Shown piece by piece: positions 47,996 to 55,904 of a stretch of DNA of 64,000 nucleotides. Position 1 is the first letter of the stretch. Each line of letters begins with the position of its first letter. Made by a program: the position numbers and the translations under genes. The stretch lies in contig NZ_DASZKT010000131.1 in assembly GCF_035552695.1 (NCBI RefSeq), forward strand, positions 38,917 through 102,916. The letters run 5' to 3'. The notes under the pieces were generated by a model, which saw nothing but the letters and a program-made list of their open reading frames with translations, had not been told where the DNA came from and made no database searches. Origin of the DNA: Actinospica sp035552695. GTDB lineage: Bacteria > Actinomycetota > Actinomycetes > Streptomycetales > Catenulisporaceae.

Positions 47996-49816
47996 CTACC
48001 AGGTGATCGGCAAGTTCGGGGTTTTCGTGCCGGTCGGCGCCACGCCCTGCTCCTGCAATGCGTAAGACATCACTTTTTGGAAAACCGGCGCGGAGACCGA
48101 GCCGCCGAAGTAGTTGGCGCCTTGCGGGCCCTCCACGTAGACCCCTATCACCAGTTGGGGATTGTCCGCGGGCGCGTATCCGATGAACGACGCGGTGTAT
48201 CCGCAGTAACCGCCGCAGCTGGCCACGTAGCGGTTCGCGGTGCCGGTCTTGCCGGCCACCCGATAGCCGGCGATCTGCGCGGATGTACCGGTACCGGCAT
48301 CCGAGACGACCGATTCCATCATCGAGGAAACCTGCTTCGCGGTGGACGCGGAGACCACCTGGGTGCGCGGCGGGGCCGCGGCGGCGGTGAATTTGCCGTT
48401 CCCGTCCACATATCCCTTGACCAGTGTCGGGGTGACGCGCACGCCCTCATTCGCGATCGTGGCGTAAACACTGGTGGCCTGGACCGCGTTCACCGAAAGG
48501 CCTTGGCCGAACGCCACGGTGTACTGCTGCGAATGGTTCCAGTCCGCGGACGAGGCGAGGATGCCGGGCGATTCACCGGGCAGGCCGAGTCCGGACTGCC
48601 GGCCGAGCCCGAAGGCGGAGAAGTAGTCGTACAGTATGGCGTTGCGCTCGGCCATGTTGTTCGGCGCGAGCTGCAGGGACGTCAGGTCGGTGCCGATGTT
48701 GCTCGACTCGGCCAGGATCCCGTTGAGCGTCAGGTGCTCGGTGCCGTGGAAGTTGTCGTCGTGCACGACGTAGCCGTCGCCGGTGTTCAGCGTCGGCGGC
48801 ACGACCACCTCGGTCCGCGGATTGGTGACGCCCTGCTGGATCTCCGCGGACATCGTGATGACCTTGGCGACGGAGCCGGGCTCGAACACGTCCGAGAGTG
48901 CGGCGTCGCCCAACTCCGCGCTGGTCGCCGTTCCCGGATTGTTAGGGTCGAAGGTCTGCGAGGTGGCCAGCGCCAGGACCGCGCCGCTGCGCGGATCCAT
49001 CACGACGACCGTGCCGAGAGCCGCCTTGGTCTTCGAGACCTCGTCGTTGATCGCCTGCTGCGCCGCATACTGGATCTTGCTGTCGATGGTGGTCTCGACC
49101 GAGGCGCCGTTGACTGCGGCCTGCTCGTTGATGCCGGTGGTCGGGATCTCGTAGCCGTACGCGGCCTGGTACGAGATCTTGCCGTTGGTTCCGGAGAGCA
49201 GCGAGTTGTACTCGGACTCGAGACCGGAGCCGCCCGCACCCTGCGAGTTGACCAGGCCGACGACGTTCGGGGCGATCGCGCCCTGCGGATAGACGACCTT
49301 CGGGTCCTGGTTGCCGGTGATGCCGACCAGGCCGAGCGCCTTGATCTGCTTCCACACGGTCGGGGTGACCTGCTTCTCGAGCACCGCGTACTGCGAACTC
49401 GAGTTCGCCAGCTTGCCGCGCAGCGCGGCGACGTCCACGCTGCCGGCCGGGTTGCCGAGGTACGCGGCGAGCTTCGAGGCGTAGACGGCGGGATCCTGCT
49501 TCTGCTGGGCGATGAGCAGCGGGTCGGCGATGACGTCGACCGCGTCCACGGACTCGGCGATCGGCTGGCCGGAGGCGTCCAGTATCGAGCCGCGCGTCGA
49601 GTACAGCGTGACGTCGGCGGTCCGGTCGGCGGCTGCCTTCGCGGCGTACCCTCCGGCGTCGGTCACCTGCAGTTGCACGAGCCGTCCGCCGTAGAGGGAG
49701 AAGACGAAGGCGAGGGCGAACATTCCGGCGCGCAGACGGTGCTTCGGGCGGCCGAGGCGCAGTGCAGTGGCGGTGCGGGGTCGGGCGGGACGCGGCGGCT
49801 GCGGCGGTTGGGTCAT
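47996..49816 (-). CDS. ftsI: septal transpeptidase FtsI (PBP3/PBP2b class)
   Basis: 606 aa class B PBP: one N-terminal membrane helix (AGMFALAFVFSLYGGRLV), dimerisation domain (YSTRGSILDASGQPIAES), transpeptidase with the nucleophile in EPGSVAKVIT (SxxK near residue 315), SSN near 369 and KTGTAN near 522. No PASTA domains. The ATG overlaps the upstream ftsL-like stop by 4 bp. Crosslinks septal peptidoglycan with FtsW. Confidence 0.95.
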   Translation of the reverse strand: MTQPPQPPRPARPRTATALRLGRPKHRLRAGMFALAFVFSLYGGRLVQLQVTDAGGYAAKAAADRTADVTLYSTRGSILDASGQPIAESVDAVDVIADPLLIAQQKQDPAVYASKLAAYLGNPAGSVDVAALRGKLANSSSQYAVLEKQVTPTVWKQIKALGLVGITGNQDPKVVYPQGAIAPNVVGLVNSQGAGGSGLESEYNSLLSGTNGKISYQAAYGYEIPTTGINEQAAVNGASVETTIDSKIQYAAQQAINDEVSKTKAALGTVVVMDPRSGAVLALATSQTFDPNNPGTATSAELGDAALSDVFEPGSVAKVITMSAEIQQGVTNPRTEVVVPPTLNTGDGYVVHDDNFHGTEHLTLNGILAESSNIGTDLTSLQLAPNNMAERNAILYDYFSAFGLGRQSGLGLPGESPGILASSADWNHSQQYTVAFGQGLSVNAVQATSVYATIANEGVRVTPTLVKGYVDGNGKFTAAAAPPRTQVVSASTAKQVSSMMESVVSDAGTGTSAQIAGYRVAGKTGTANRYVASCGGYCGYTASFIGYAPADNPQLVIGVYVEGPQGANYFGGSVSAPVFQKVMSYALQEQGVAPTGTKTPNLPITW

Positions 49817-50343
49817 CGCGGGCTCCCGCTGGTGTTCGGGCTTGCGGAGGTACTCGCGGACGTCGATCTCGACGGCGACGCGCTGCCGCTCGCGGACGAG
49901 CTGGTGGTCGACGTCGGCGTCGGGGAGGCGCTGGCCGTCGGCGTGGGAGTGGGAGTCGGCGAGGGGGTGGGCGCCGGGGACGCGGTGCCCAGCACGGCTC
50001 CGCTCGTCGGGTTCAGGAACGCCGGCTGCGGGTTCGGCACCAGGCCGAGCGCCGCCGCCTGCGAGGCCAGGCTGGAGGGGGCGGACAGTCCGGCGAGCTG
50101 CTGGGACAGCTGCTGCTCACGGTCCGTCAGCGAGGCCTGCTTCTGCTGGGCCTGCTGTATCTGGATGGAGTTGTCGTCCATCGCCGTGTTCAGCATCAGC
50201 AGGCCGACCAGGCCCACGGCGAGCACGCCGAGCACGAGCAGTGCGAAGGGGATCGCGGATCGGCGCCCGGCGAAACCCTCGATCACGGCCAGCCGGGGTC
50301 CGGCTCCTGCTCGGGGGGTGCGCTTCGCGGGTCGATCGGACAT
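49813..50343 (-). CDS. ftsL: FtsL-like septum-formation protein with a long Ser/Thr/Pro tail
   Basis: 176 aa. Basic N-terminus, one membrane helix (IPFALLVLGVLAVGLVGLLM), a short coiled coil (QIQQAQQKQASLTDREQQLS) and AAALGLVPNPQPAFL typical of actinobacterial FtsL-like proteins. It is followed by about 60 residues of almost pure Ser/Thr/Pro/Ala/Gly, outside the cell and possibly wall-spanning or glycosylated. The assignment rests on topology and place between rsmH and ftsI. A leaderless start (AATACT, 7 bases) is possible. Confidence 0.85.
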   Translation of the reverse strand: MSDRPAKRTPRAGAGPRLAVIEGFAGRRSAIPFALLVLGVLAVGLVGLLMLNTAMDDNSIQIQQAQQKQASLTDREQQLSQQLAGLSAPSSLASQAAALGLVPNPQPAFLNPTSGAVLGTASPAPTPSPTPTPTPTASASPTPTSTTSSSASGSASPSRSTSASTSASPNTSGSPR

Positions 50344-50395
50344 GACGGCCAGTATTGCGCACCAGCCTGAGTTGTGACGGAATGTCAGCGCGCGG

Positions 50396-51364
50396 TCAGC
50401 CCGTGAACCGGGCCCGCACCGATCCCGTACGCACCCGCTCGGCCGCCCGGAACTTGGCGGACGCGGCGCGCGGATTGGCCTCGACCTCGGCTTCGGTCGG
50501 TTCCTGCGCTCCGCGTGTCAGCAGCTTCAGGATCGGCTCGGTTCCCGGCGGAGCGATCGGCAGGCCGCGCGGCGCGGTGGACTCGGCCCCGGCCGCGAAG
50601 ACCCGCTTGACCAGGCGGTCCTCCAGCGAGTGATACGACAGCACCGCGATACGGCCGCCCACGGCCAGCAGGTCCACCGCGCGCGGGATCGCCCGGTTGA
50701 GCACCTCGAGCTCTCCGTTGACCTCGATCCGCAGCCCCTGGAACGCGCGCTTGGCCGGGTGCCCGCCGGTACGCCGCGTGGCCGCCGGGATCGACTCGCG
50801 CACCAGCTCGGCGAGCTCCCCGGTCCGCTCGATCGGCGCCTTCGAACGCCGCGCCACGATCGCCTGGGCCACGCGTTTGGCGAAGCGCTCCTCGCCGTAG
50901 TCGCGCAGGATCCGCGTCAGATCACCGACCGGGTACGTGTTCACCACGTCGTGCGCGGTGAGCGAGGCGGTCTGGTCCATCCGCATGTCCAACGGAGCGT
51001 CATACGCGTACGCGAAGCCGCGCTCGCGCATATCGAGCTGCATCGAGGAGACGCCGAGGTCGAACAGCACGCCGTGGATACGTTTGATGCCCCGGTCGGC
51101 GAGCACGTCCGGCAGCTCGTCGTACACGGCGTGCACGGCCTCGAAGCGCTCGCCGAACGGAGCCAGCCGCGCCCGGGAACGCTCCAGGGCCTCCGGGTCG
51201 CGGTCGAGCCCGAGCAGACGAGCCTTCGGATAGCGCGTGAGCAGCGCCTCGCTGTGCCCGCCGAGACCGAGGGTGCAGTCGACGAGGACCGCGTCCTGGA
51301 CCGCGTCGGCCGCGTCGAGGGCCTGCACGCACTCGGTGAGCATCACCGGGATGTGCGCGACCAC
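50396..51364 (-). CDS. rsmH: 16S rRNA m4C1402 methyltransferase RsmH (MraW)
   Basis: 322 aa. HIPVMLTECVQAL, SAM loop VDCTLGLGGHSEALL, GVLFDLGVSSMQLDMRERG, HPAKRAFQGLRIEVNGEL and VLSYHSLEDRLVKRVF. First gene of the dcw operon here; GGAGG lies 5 bases before the GTG. mraZ, normally just upstream, is missing from this spot; the preceding gene on the strand is the LacI regulator, 57 bp away. Confidence 0.96.
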   Translation of the reverse strand: MVAHIPVMLTECVQALDAADAVQDAVLVDCTLGLGGHSEALLTRYPKARLLGLDRDPEALERSRARLAPFGERFEAVHAVYDELPDVLADRGIKRIHGVLFDLGVSSMQLDMRERGFAYAYDAPLDMRMDQTASLTAHDVVNTYPVGDLTRILRDYGEERFAKRVAQAIVARRSKAPIERTGELAELVRESIPAATRRTGGHPAKRAFQGLRIEVNGELEVLNRAIPRAVDLLAVGGRIAVLSYHSLEDRLVKRVFAAGAESTAPRGLPIAPPGTEPILKLLTRGAQEPTEAEVEANPRAASAKFRAAERVRTGSVRARFTG

Positions 51365-51406
51365 CGCTGCCTCCGCTCCAAGATCCTCAAGGTGACGAAC
51401 CCCTGG

Positions 51407-51412
51407 AGTCTA
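51407..51412 (-). promoter_or_regulatory. candidate -10 of a relocated dcw promoter
   Basis: TAGACT in the 57 bp between the lacI stop and the rsmH start. The matching -35 window lies inside lacI and is poor. With mraZ and its box displaced, this is the best local promoter candidate; read-through from lacI is the alternative. Confidence 0.4.
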
Positions 51413-51421
51413 CAAGTGCGC

Positions 51422-52459
51422 TCAGGCCGTCTCCCGCACGACGAGCTGTCCCGGCAGGATCACCGCGGCCGGTTCCTGGCCGTCGAGCAGCGCGAGCAGC
51501 AGCCGGACCATCTCCTCGCAGATCCGCTTCCACGGCTGGCGGACGGTGGTCAGGGCGGGCCGCGCCGCGGCCGCGGACGGGGAGTCGTCGAAGCCGACCA
51601 CCGCCACGTCGCCCGGCACCGCGCGCCCGGCCCGGTCCAGCGCGTCCATCGCGCCCAGGGCCATCAGGTCGGAGGCGACGAACACCGCGTCCAGGTCCGG
51701 GGTCTGCTTGAGCAGCCGCTCCATCGCCAGCTGGCCGGAGATCCGGGTGTAGTCGCCGTGCGCGACGAGGTTCTGATCGTAGGTCAGTCCGGACTGCTCG
51801 AGCCCCTCCTGGTAGCCCTTGAGCCGCTCCCGGCCGCCGGACAGGTCCAGCGGTCCGGTCACGGTGGCGATCCGGCGCCGGCCCAGCCGGGCGAGATGCG
51901 TCGTGGCCAGCCGCGCGCCCTCGACCTCGTTGACCGCCACGTACGCCAGTTCGCGCTCGTAGCCGATCGGCAGACCGCAGGCCACGGTCGGGATGCCGAG
52001 CGAGGCGAGCCGCCCGAACACCGGGTTGCCCGCGTGCGTCGAGACCAGCAGCGCGCCGTCGATGTGGCCGCTGGAGATGAAGCGCACCACGCGCTCGACG
52101 TCCTGCTCGCTGTCCGCGATGGACAGCAGCAGCGGCATGTCGTGCTCGGCCAGCGCCTGGGTGCAGCCGCGCAGCAGGACCTGGAAGTTCGGGTCCTCGA
52201 AGAACTTCTCCTGCGGCTCGGAGAGGATGAAGGCCACCGAGCCCGAACGCTGGGTCACCAGCGAACGGGCATGGGTGTTGACGACGTAGCCGGTCTGCTT
52301 TATCGCCTTGTTCACGGCGGCGAGCGCGGTCGGAGAGACGTTCACCCCGCCGTTGAGCACGCGCGAGACGGTGCCTCGGGAGACCCCGGCAGCCGCGGCC
52401 ACGTCCTCGATCGTCGGGCGCCTGCGTCCGTTGTCCACGACCACTCCCCGTTCCCCCAT
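51422..52459 (-). CDS. LacI-family regulator of galactan/galactoside genes
   Basis: 345 aa. Helix-turn-helix TIEDVAAAAGVSRGTVSRVL with hinge NGGVNVSPTALAAVNKAI, then a periplasmic-binding-like ligand domain (FILSEPQEKFFEDPNF, VAVVGFDDSPSAAAARPAL). ATG 52459 was chosen; upstream extension is not conserved. It is 23 bp downstream of the permease gene in the same unit. Matching 14-bp operators sit in the 55.7-55.9 kb divergent region and in front of the GH53 remnant. Confidence 0.92.
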   Translation of the reverse strand: MGERGVVVDNGRRRPTIEDVAAAAGVSRGTVSRVLNGGVNVSPTALAAVNKAIKQTGYVVNTHARSLVTQRSGSVAFILSEPQEKFFEDPNFQVLLRGCTQALAEHDMPLLLSIADSEQDVERVVRFISSGHIDGALLVSTHAGNPVFGRLASLGIPTVACGLPIGYERELAYVAVNEVEGARLATTHLARLGRRRIATVTGPLDLSGGRERLKGYQEGLEQSGLTYDQNLVAHGDYTRISGQLAMERLLKQTPDLDAVFVASDLMALGAMDALDRAGRAVPGDVAVVGFDDSPSAAAARPALTTVRQPWKRICEEMVRLLLALLDGQEPAAVILPGQLVVRETA

Positions 52460-52482
52460 CCTCGACGGGCCGGCATTGCGGC

Positions 52483-53361
52483 TCACTTTACCGATCCGGC
52501 ACCGAGATCGACCCGCCAGAAACGCTGCAGCAGGAAGAACAACAGGATCAGCGGCAGGATCGACAGCAGCGAACCGAGCAGCACGAGCGTGTAGAGCGCG
52601 GGTTGCGAGGTGCCGGCGTCCAGCAGCGTGAACAGGCCCACGGTCAGCGGGTACTTGTTCTCGCTGCTCAGCATGAGCCAGGGCAGCAGGAAGTTGTTCC
52701 AGATGGCGACGAACTGGAACAGGAAGATCGTCACCAGGCCGGGCACCATCATCGGCACGCCGATGCGCAGGAAGGTGCGCCACTCGCCGGAGCCGTCCAT
52801 CCTGGCCGCCTCGAGCACCTCGTCAGGCACCGAGGCGCCGGCGTAGATCCGCGCCAGGTAGATGCCGTAGGGCGAGATGATCGAGGGGATCAGCACCGCC
52901 CAGTACGTGTTGGCCAGCCCTATCTTGGCCACCAGCAGGTACTGCGGCACGGCCAGCACGACGGCCGGCACCAGCATGCCGACCAGGATCATGGTGAACA
53001 GGAAGCCCTTGCCGCGGAAGCGGTACTTGGCGAAACCGTAGCCGGTCAGCGCGGAGACCAGGGCGGACAGGATCGCGCCGCCGCCCGCGTAGAGCGCGGT
53101 GTTGAGCATCCAGGTCCAGAAGACGCCGCCGTCGTACGAGGTCAGGTTCCTGAAATTGGCCAGGAACGAGCCGCCGGGCCGGAACGCGGCGTAGCTGTCC
53201 AGCTGGGTGTTCGTCTTGCTCGCGGCGATCAGCACCCAGGCGATCGGCAGCAGCGCGTAGACGGCGCCGAGCAGCAGCACCGCCGTCGGCACCAGCGCCG
53301 CGCGGCGCGGCTTCGCCGGAGCCGTCCCCTGCGACGCGATGGTCAGCGCTCCGATACTCAT
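52483..53361 (-). CDS. carbohydrate ABC importer permease (MalG/GanQ type)
   Basis: 292 aa, six membrane helices. The EAA loop is EVLEAARMDGSGEWRTFLRIGVP; ends with a basic VDLGAGSVK tail. ATG 53361 overlaps the previous permease stop by 4 bp. No ATPase is encoded nearby, so a shared MsiK-type ATPase elsewhere is expected. Confidence 0.93.
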   Translation of the reverse strand: MSIGALTIASQGTAPAKPRRAALVPTAVLLLGAVYALLPIAWVLIAASKTNTQLDSYAAFRPGGSFLANFRNLTSYDGGVFWTWMLNTALYAGGGAILSALVSALTGYGFAKYRFRGKGFLFTMILVGMLVPAVVLAVPQYLLVAKIGLANTYWAVLIPSIISPYGIYLARIYAGASVPDEVLEAARMDGSGEWRTFLRIGVPMMVPGLVTIFLFQFVAIWNNFLLPWLMLSSENKYPLTVGLFTLLDAGTSQPALYTLVLLGSLLSILPLILLFFLLQRFWRVDLGAGSVK

Positions 53362-54356
53362 CGGGCCTCGCCTCCGAAGATCTGCCGGTTGGTCAGCCGC
53401 AGCACGGCGACGGAGAGCACGAACATCAGCAGCGCGATGACGACGGACTCCGCGGCGCCGAGGTAGATGTCGTTCGCCGTGTAGGTGTCGCGGTAGACGG
53501 TCATCAGCGGCGTCCAGGTGGTCGAGACGCCGCCGTAGGAGATCTGGTGCATCGCGTACGGCTCGTTGAACACCTGCAGCGTGGCGATCGTGGAGAAGAT
53601 CGCGGTCATGATGACGGCCGGCCGGATCATCGGCAGCTTGATCCGCAGCGCGATCTGCCGCTCGTTCGCCCCGTCGATCCTGGCGGCCTCGTACGCCTCC
53701 TGCGGCAGCGAGCGCAGCGCCGTGTAGAGCACCATCATGTTGAAGCCGGTGCCGCCCCACACGCCGATGTTCGCCACCGAGAGGAAGACGGTCCGCTGGC
53801 CGAAGAAGTCGATGCCCTGCACCCCGAACAGCGCGTGCAGCGTCGAGTTGATCGGCGAGAACGCGGGCAGGTACATCATGCCCCAGATCATCGAGCCGAT
53901 CAGCGTCGGCACCGCGTAGGGCAGGAAGATCGCGATCCGGCCGAAGCGCTGGAACCTGACCCGCTGCGCGTCCAGGATGAGCGCGAAGACGGTGGCGAGG
54001 CCGAGCATGACCGGGATCAGGATGCAGCCGTAGAGCAGCGCGCGCAGCACGGACTGCCAGAACTCCCCGTCCTGGAACACGGCGGTGTAGTTGGCGAAGC
54101 CGGCGGAGACCTGCTTGCGCGCCCCGGCACCGAGACCGAGTCCCTGGACCTGCGTCTTCTGCGTGCTCAGGTAGATCGTCCAGCCGAGCGGGACCAGGAA
54201 GACCGCGGCGAAGAGCACGACGGCGGGGGCGATGAAGGCGTACGGGGTGCGCCGCGGGCTCGGACTCCAGCCGCGCCCGCCGCCGGGGCGGCCCCGCCGC
54301 GCCAGGGAGACGGACGCGGCGGGGCCGTGCTGCACGGAGGAGGTGGCCGTGGTCAT
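53358..54356 (-). CDS. carbohydrate ABC importer permease (MalF/GanP type)
   Basis: 332 aa. Six membrane helices beginning PYAFIAPAVVLFAAVFLVPLG; EAA loop EAYEAARIDGANERQIALRIKLP. ATG 54356 overlaps the binding-protein stop by 4 bp. Encodes the pore with the 292-aa permease. Confidence 0.93.
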   Translation of the reverse strand: MTTATSSVQHGPAASVSLARRGRPGGGRGWSPSPRRTPYAFIAPAVVLFAAVFLVPLGWTIYLSTQKTQVQGLGLGAGARKQVSAGFANYTAVFQDGEFWQSVLRALLYGCILIPVMLGLATVFALILDAQRVRFQRFGRIAIFLPYAVPTLIGSMIWGMMYLPAFSPINSTLHALFGVQGIDFFGQRTVFLSVANIGVWGGTGFNMMVLYTALRSLPQEAYEAARIDGANERQIALRIKLPMIRPAVIMTAIFSTIATLQVFNEPYAMHQISYGGVSTTWTPLMTVYRDTYTANDIYLGAAESVVIALLMFVLSVAVLRLTNRQIFGGEAR

Positions 54357-55657
54357 GATCCGCTGACCGTGAAACCGCTGCTCTTCATGTCGGCGACGAC
54401 CGACGACTGCAGCTTGCCGAGCGCGGAGAGGTAGCCGGCCTGAGTCTTGACCGTGCTGGCGAAGTCGTCGCTGAAGTCGCTGTAGGCGACGTCGACGTCC
54501 GGGCCCCAGGTGGCCGCGGCGGTCCGCGAGGAGTACTGCTTGGCCAGCGTGTAGAAGTCGGGCTGGTTCATGAAGGTCTGCGCCGGCAGCGAGGAACTCG
54601 ACTCGGCGGAGAGCGACGCCGGGTAGATCGAGCCGTCCTGCACGAGCAGGTTGGTGCCCTGGGCGGACTGGTTGAGCCAGGCGATGAACTGCGCGGCCTG
54701 CTGCGGGTACTTGGAGTCCGCGGTCACCGAGGTGGCCGAGCCGCCCCAGGCGCCGGAGACGTCCTGGCCGGCGGACCACTGCGGCAGTTCGGCCATGGCC
54801 CACTTGCCCGAGGTGCCGGCGGCCGAGGAGGACAGGTCGCCCGGCGCCCACACCGCCGCGATCCAGCTCGCGTACTCGCCCGAGGAGAAGGACTTGTCCC
54901 AGCTCGCGGTCCACGCCGTCTGCGAGTCCACGGCGCCCTCCTGCACCAGGTTGCCCCAGTAGGAGGCGACCTGCTTCGCGGCCGGCGAGTCGATGCCCAC
55001 CGACCAGGACGAGCCGGAGGCCGACCACCACTGGGCGCCCGCCTGCTGGGTCAGGCCCGCGAACAGGCCGGCGTCGGTGGTGGCGGTGTCGCCCATGTAG
55101 ATGCTCGGGTCGTCCTTGTGCAGCTGCACGGCCTCCTGCTGGTACTGCGCCCAGGTCGTCGGCACCGCCAGGTGGTGATTCTTGAAGATGTCGGTGCGGT
55201 AGAAGAACGCCAGCGGGGCCGCGTCCTGCGGCACGCCGTAGAGGGCGCTGGTGCCGAGCGTCACCTGCGTCCACAGTCCGCTCGGGTAGTCGCTCTTGAG
55301 GCTCGCGTCGTACGACGATATGTCGGCCAGGTAGTTGTTCGAGACCATGGTCGGCAGCGACTGGTACTCGATCTGTGCCATGTCCGGCATGTCCTTGGCC
55401 TTGCCCGCCGTCAGCAGCTTGGCGAGCTCTGCGTCACCGCCTGCGGCCTCGGTGAACTTGATCTGTATGTCCGGGTGCGAGGCGTTCCAGACATTCACGA
55501 CCTTCTGCATGTTGGGCACCCAGGACCAGAAGGTCAGTGTCACCTTCTGGGTGGAGTTCGCGCTGGGCGCAGAAGAGCCGCTGGACGAGCAGCCGGCCGC
55601 CAGGCCGGCCGCGGCCAGGGCGCAGACGGCGGCCTTGGCGGAGCGAGGGAACTTCAT
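54353..55657 (-). CDS. sugar-binding lipoprotein of the ABC importer
   Basis: 434 aa. Lipoprotein signal with basic n-region, AAVCALAAAGLAAGC lipobox and Ser-rich linker, then a family 1 extracellular solute-binding fold (VTLTFWSWVPNMQKVVNVWN, DMAQIEYQSLP). Gene order lipoprotein-permease-permease-LacI next to GH42/GH53 matches galactooligosaccharide uptake (Bacillus gan type). AGGAG precedes the ATG. A TTGACA promoter with a LacI operator on its start site lies upstream. Confidence 0.93.
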   Translation of the reverse strand: MKFPRSAKAAVCALAAAGLAAGCSSSGSSAPSANSTQKVTLTFWSWVPNMQKVVNVWNASHPDIQIKFTEAAGGDAELAKLLTAGKAKDMPDMAQIEYQSLPTMVSNNYLADISSYDASLKSDYPSGLWTQVTLGTSALYGVPQDAAPLAFFYRTDIFKNHHLAVPTTWAQYQQEAVQLHKDDPSIYMGDTATTDAGLFAGLTQQAGAQWWSASGSSWSVGIDSPAAKQVASYWGNLVQEGAVDSQTAWTASWDKSFSSGEYASWIAAVWAPGDLSSSAAGTSGKWAMAELPQWSAGQDVSGAWGGSATSVTADSKYPQQAAQFIAWLNQSAQGTNLLVQDGSIYPASLSAESSSSLPAQTFMNQPDFYTLAKQYSSRTAAATWGPDVDVAYSDFSDDFASTVKTQAGYLSALGKLQSSVVADMKSSGFTVSGS

Positions 55658-55727
55658 CGTCCACTCCTGTCGAGGGGGTGAGGGTGTGACGCTCGGTCAC
55701 CGCGGTGACGCTGCGGGAGAAGCTGTT

Positions 55728-55741
55728 GTGAACGCTCCCAG
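55728..55741. promoter_or_regulatory. LacI operator O1 (GTGAACGCTCCCAG)
   Basis: Overlaps the last bases of the binding-protein -10 and the transcription start. It differs from the 55817 copy at one base. Confidence 0.65.
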
Positions 55742-55768
55742 ATTCGTGACAGAATCCATTGCTGTCAA
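55740..55768 (-). promoter_or_regulatory. promoter of the ABC importer-lacI operon
   Basis: On the minus strand, a perfect TTGACA (55763-55768), 17-bp spacer and GAATCT (55740-55745). The -10 runs directly into operator O1, the usual geometry for LacI-type repression. Confidence 0.7.
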
Positions 55769-55814
55769 GTGGTGGTTCACCGCCGCACCGGTGAGCTACC
55801 GTTCTGTAACCATT

Positions 55815-55856
55815 TCGTGAGCGCTCCCAGGCCGTGCGGCCTGGGAGCGCTCACGA
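55815..55856. promoter_or_regulatory. paired LacI operators O2/O3 forming a 19-bp-arm inverted repeat
   Basis: GTGAGCGCTCCCAG (55817-55830) and its mirror CTGGGAGCGCTCAC (55841-55854) are joined by a GTGC centre. The arms extend to 19 perfect base pairs. The sites lie about 50 bp upstream of the beta-galactosidase ATG, in or near its 5' UTR; the RNA form would be a very stable hairpin. Confidence 0.7.
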
Positions 55857-55904
55857 GGGGACTGTGCACGACTCGATTCTCTTCCGGTTCAGCGAGGAAC
55901 GCCC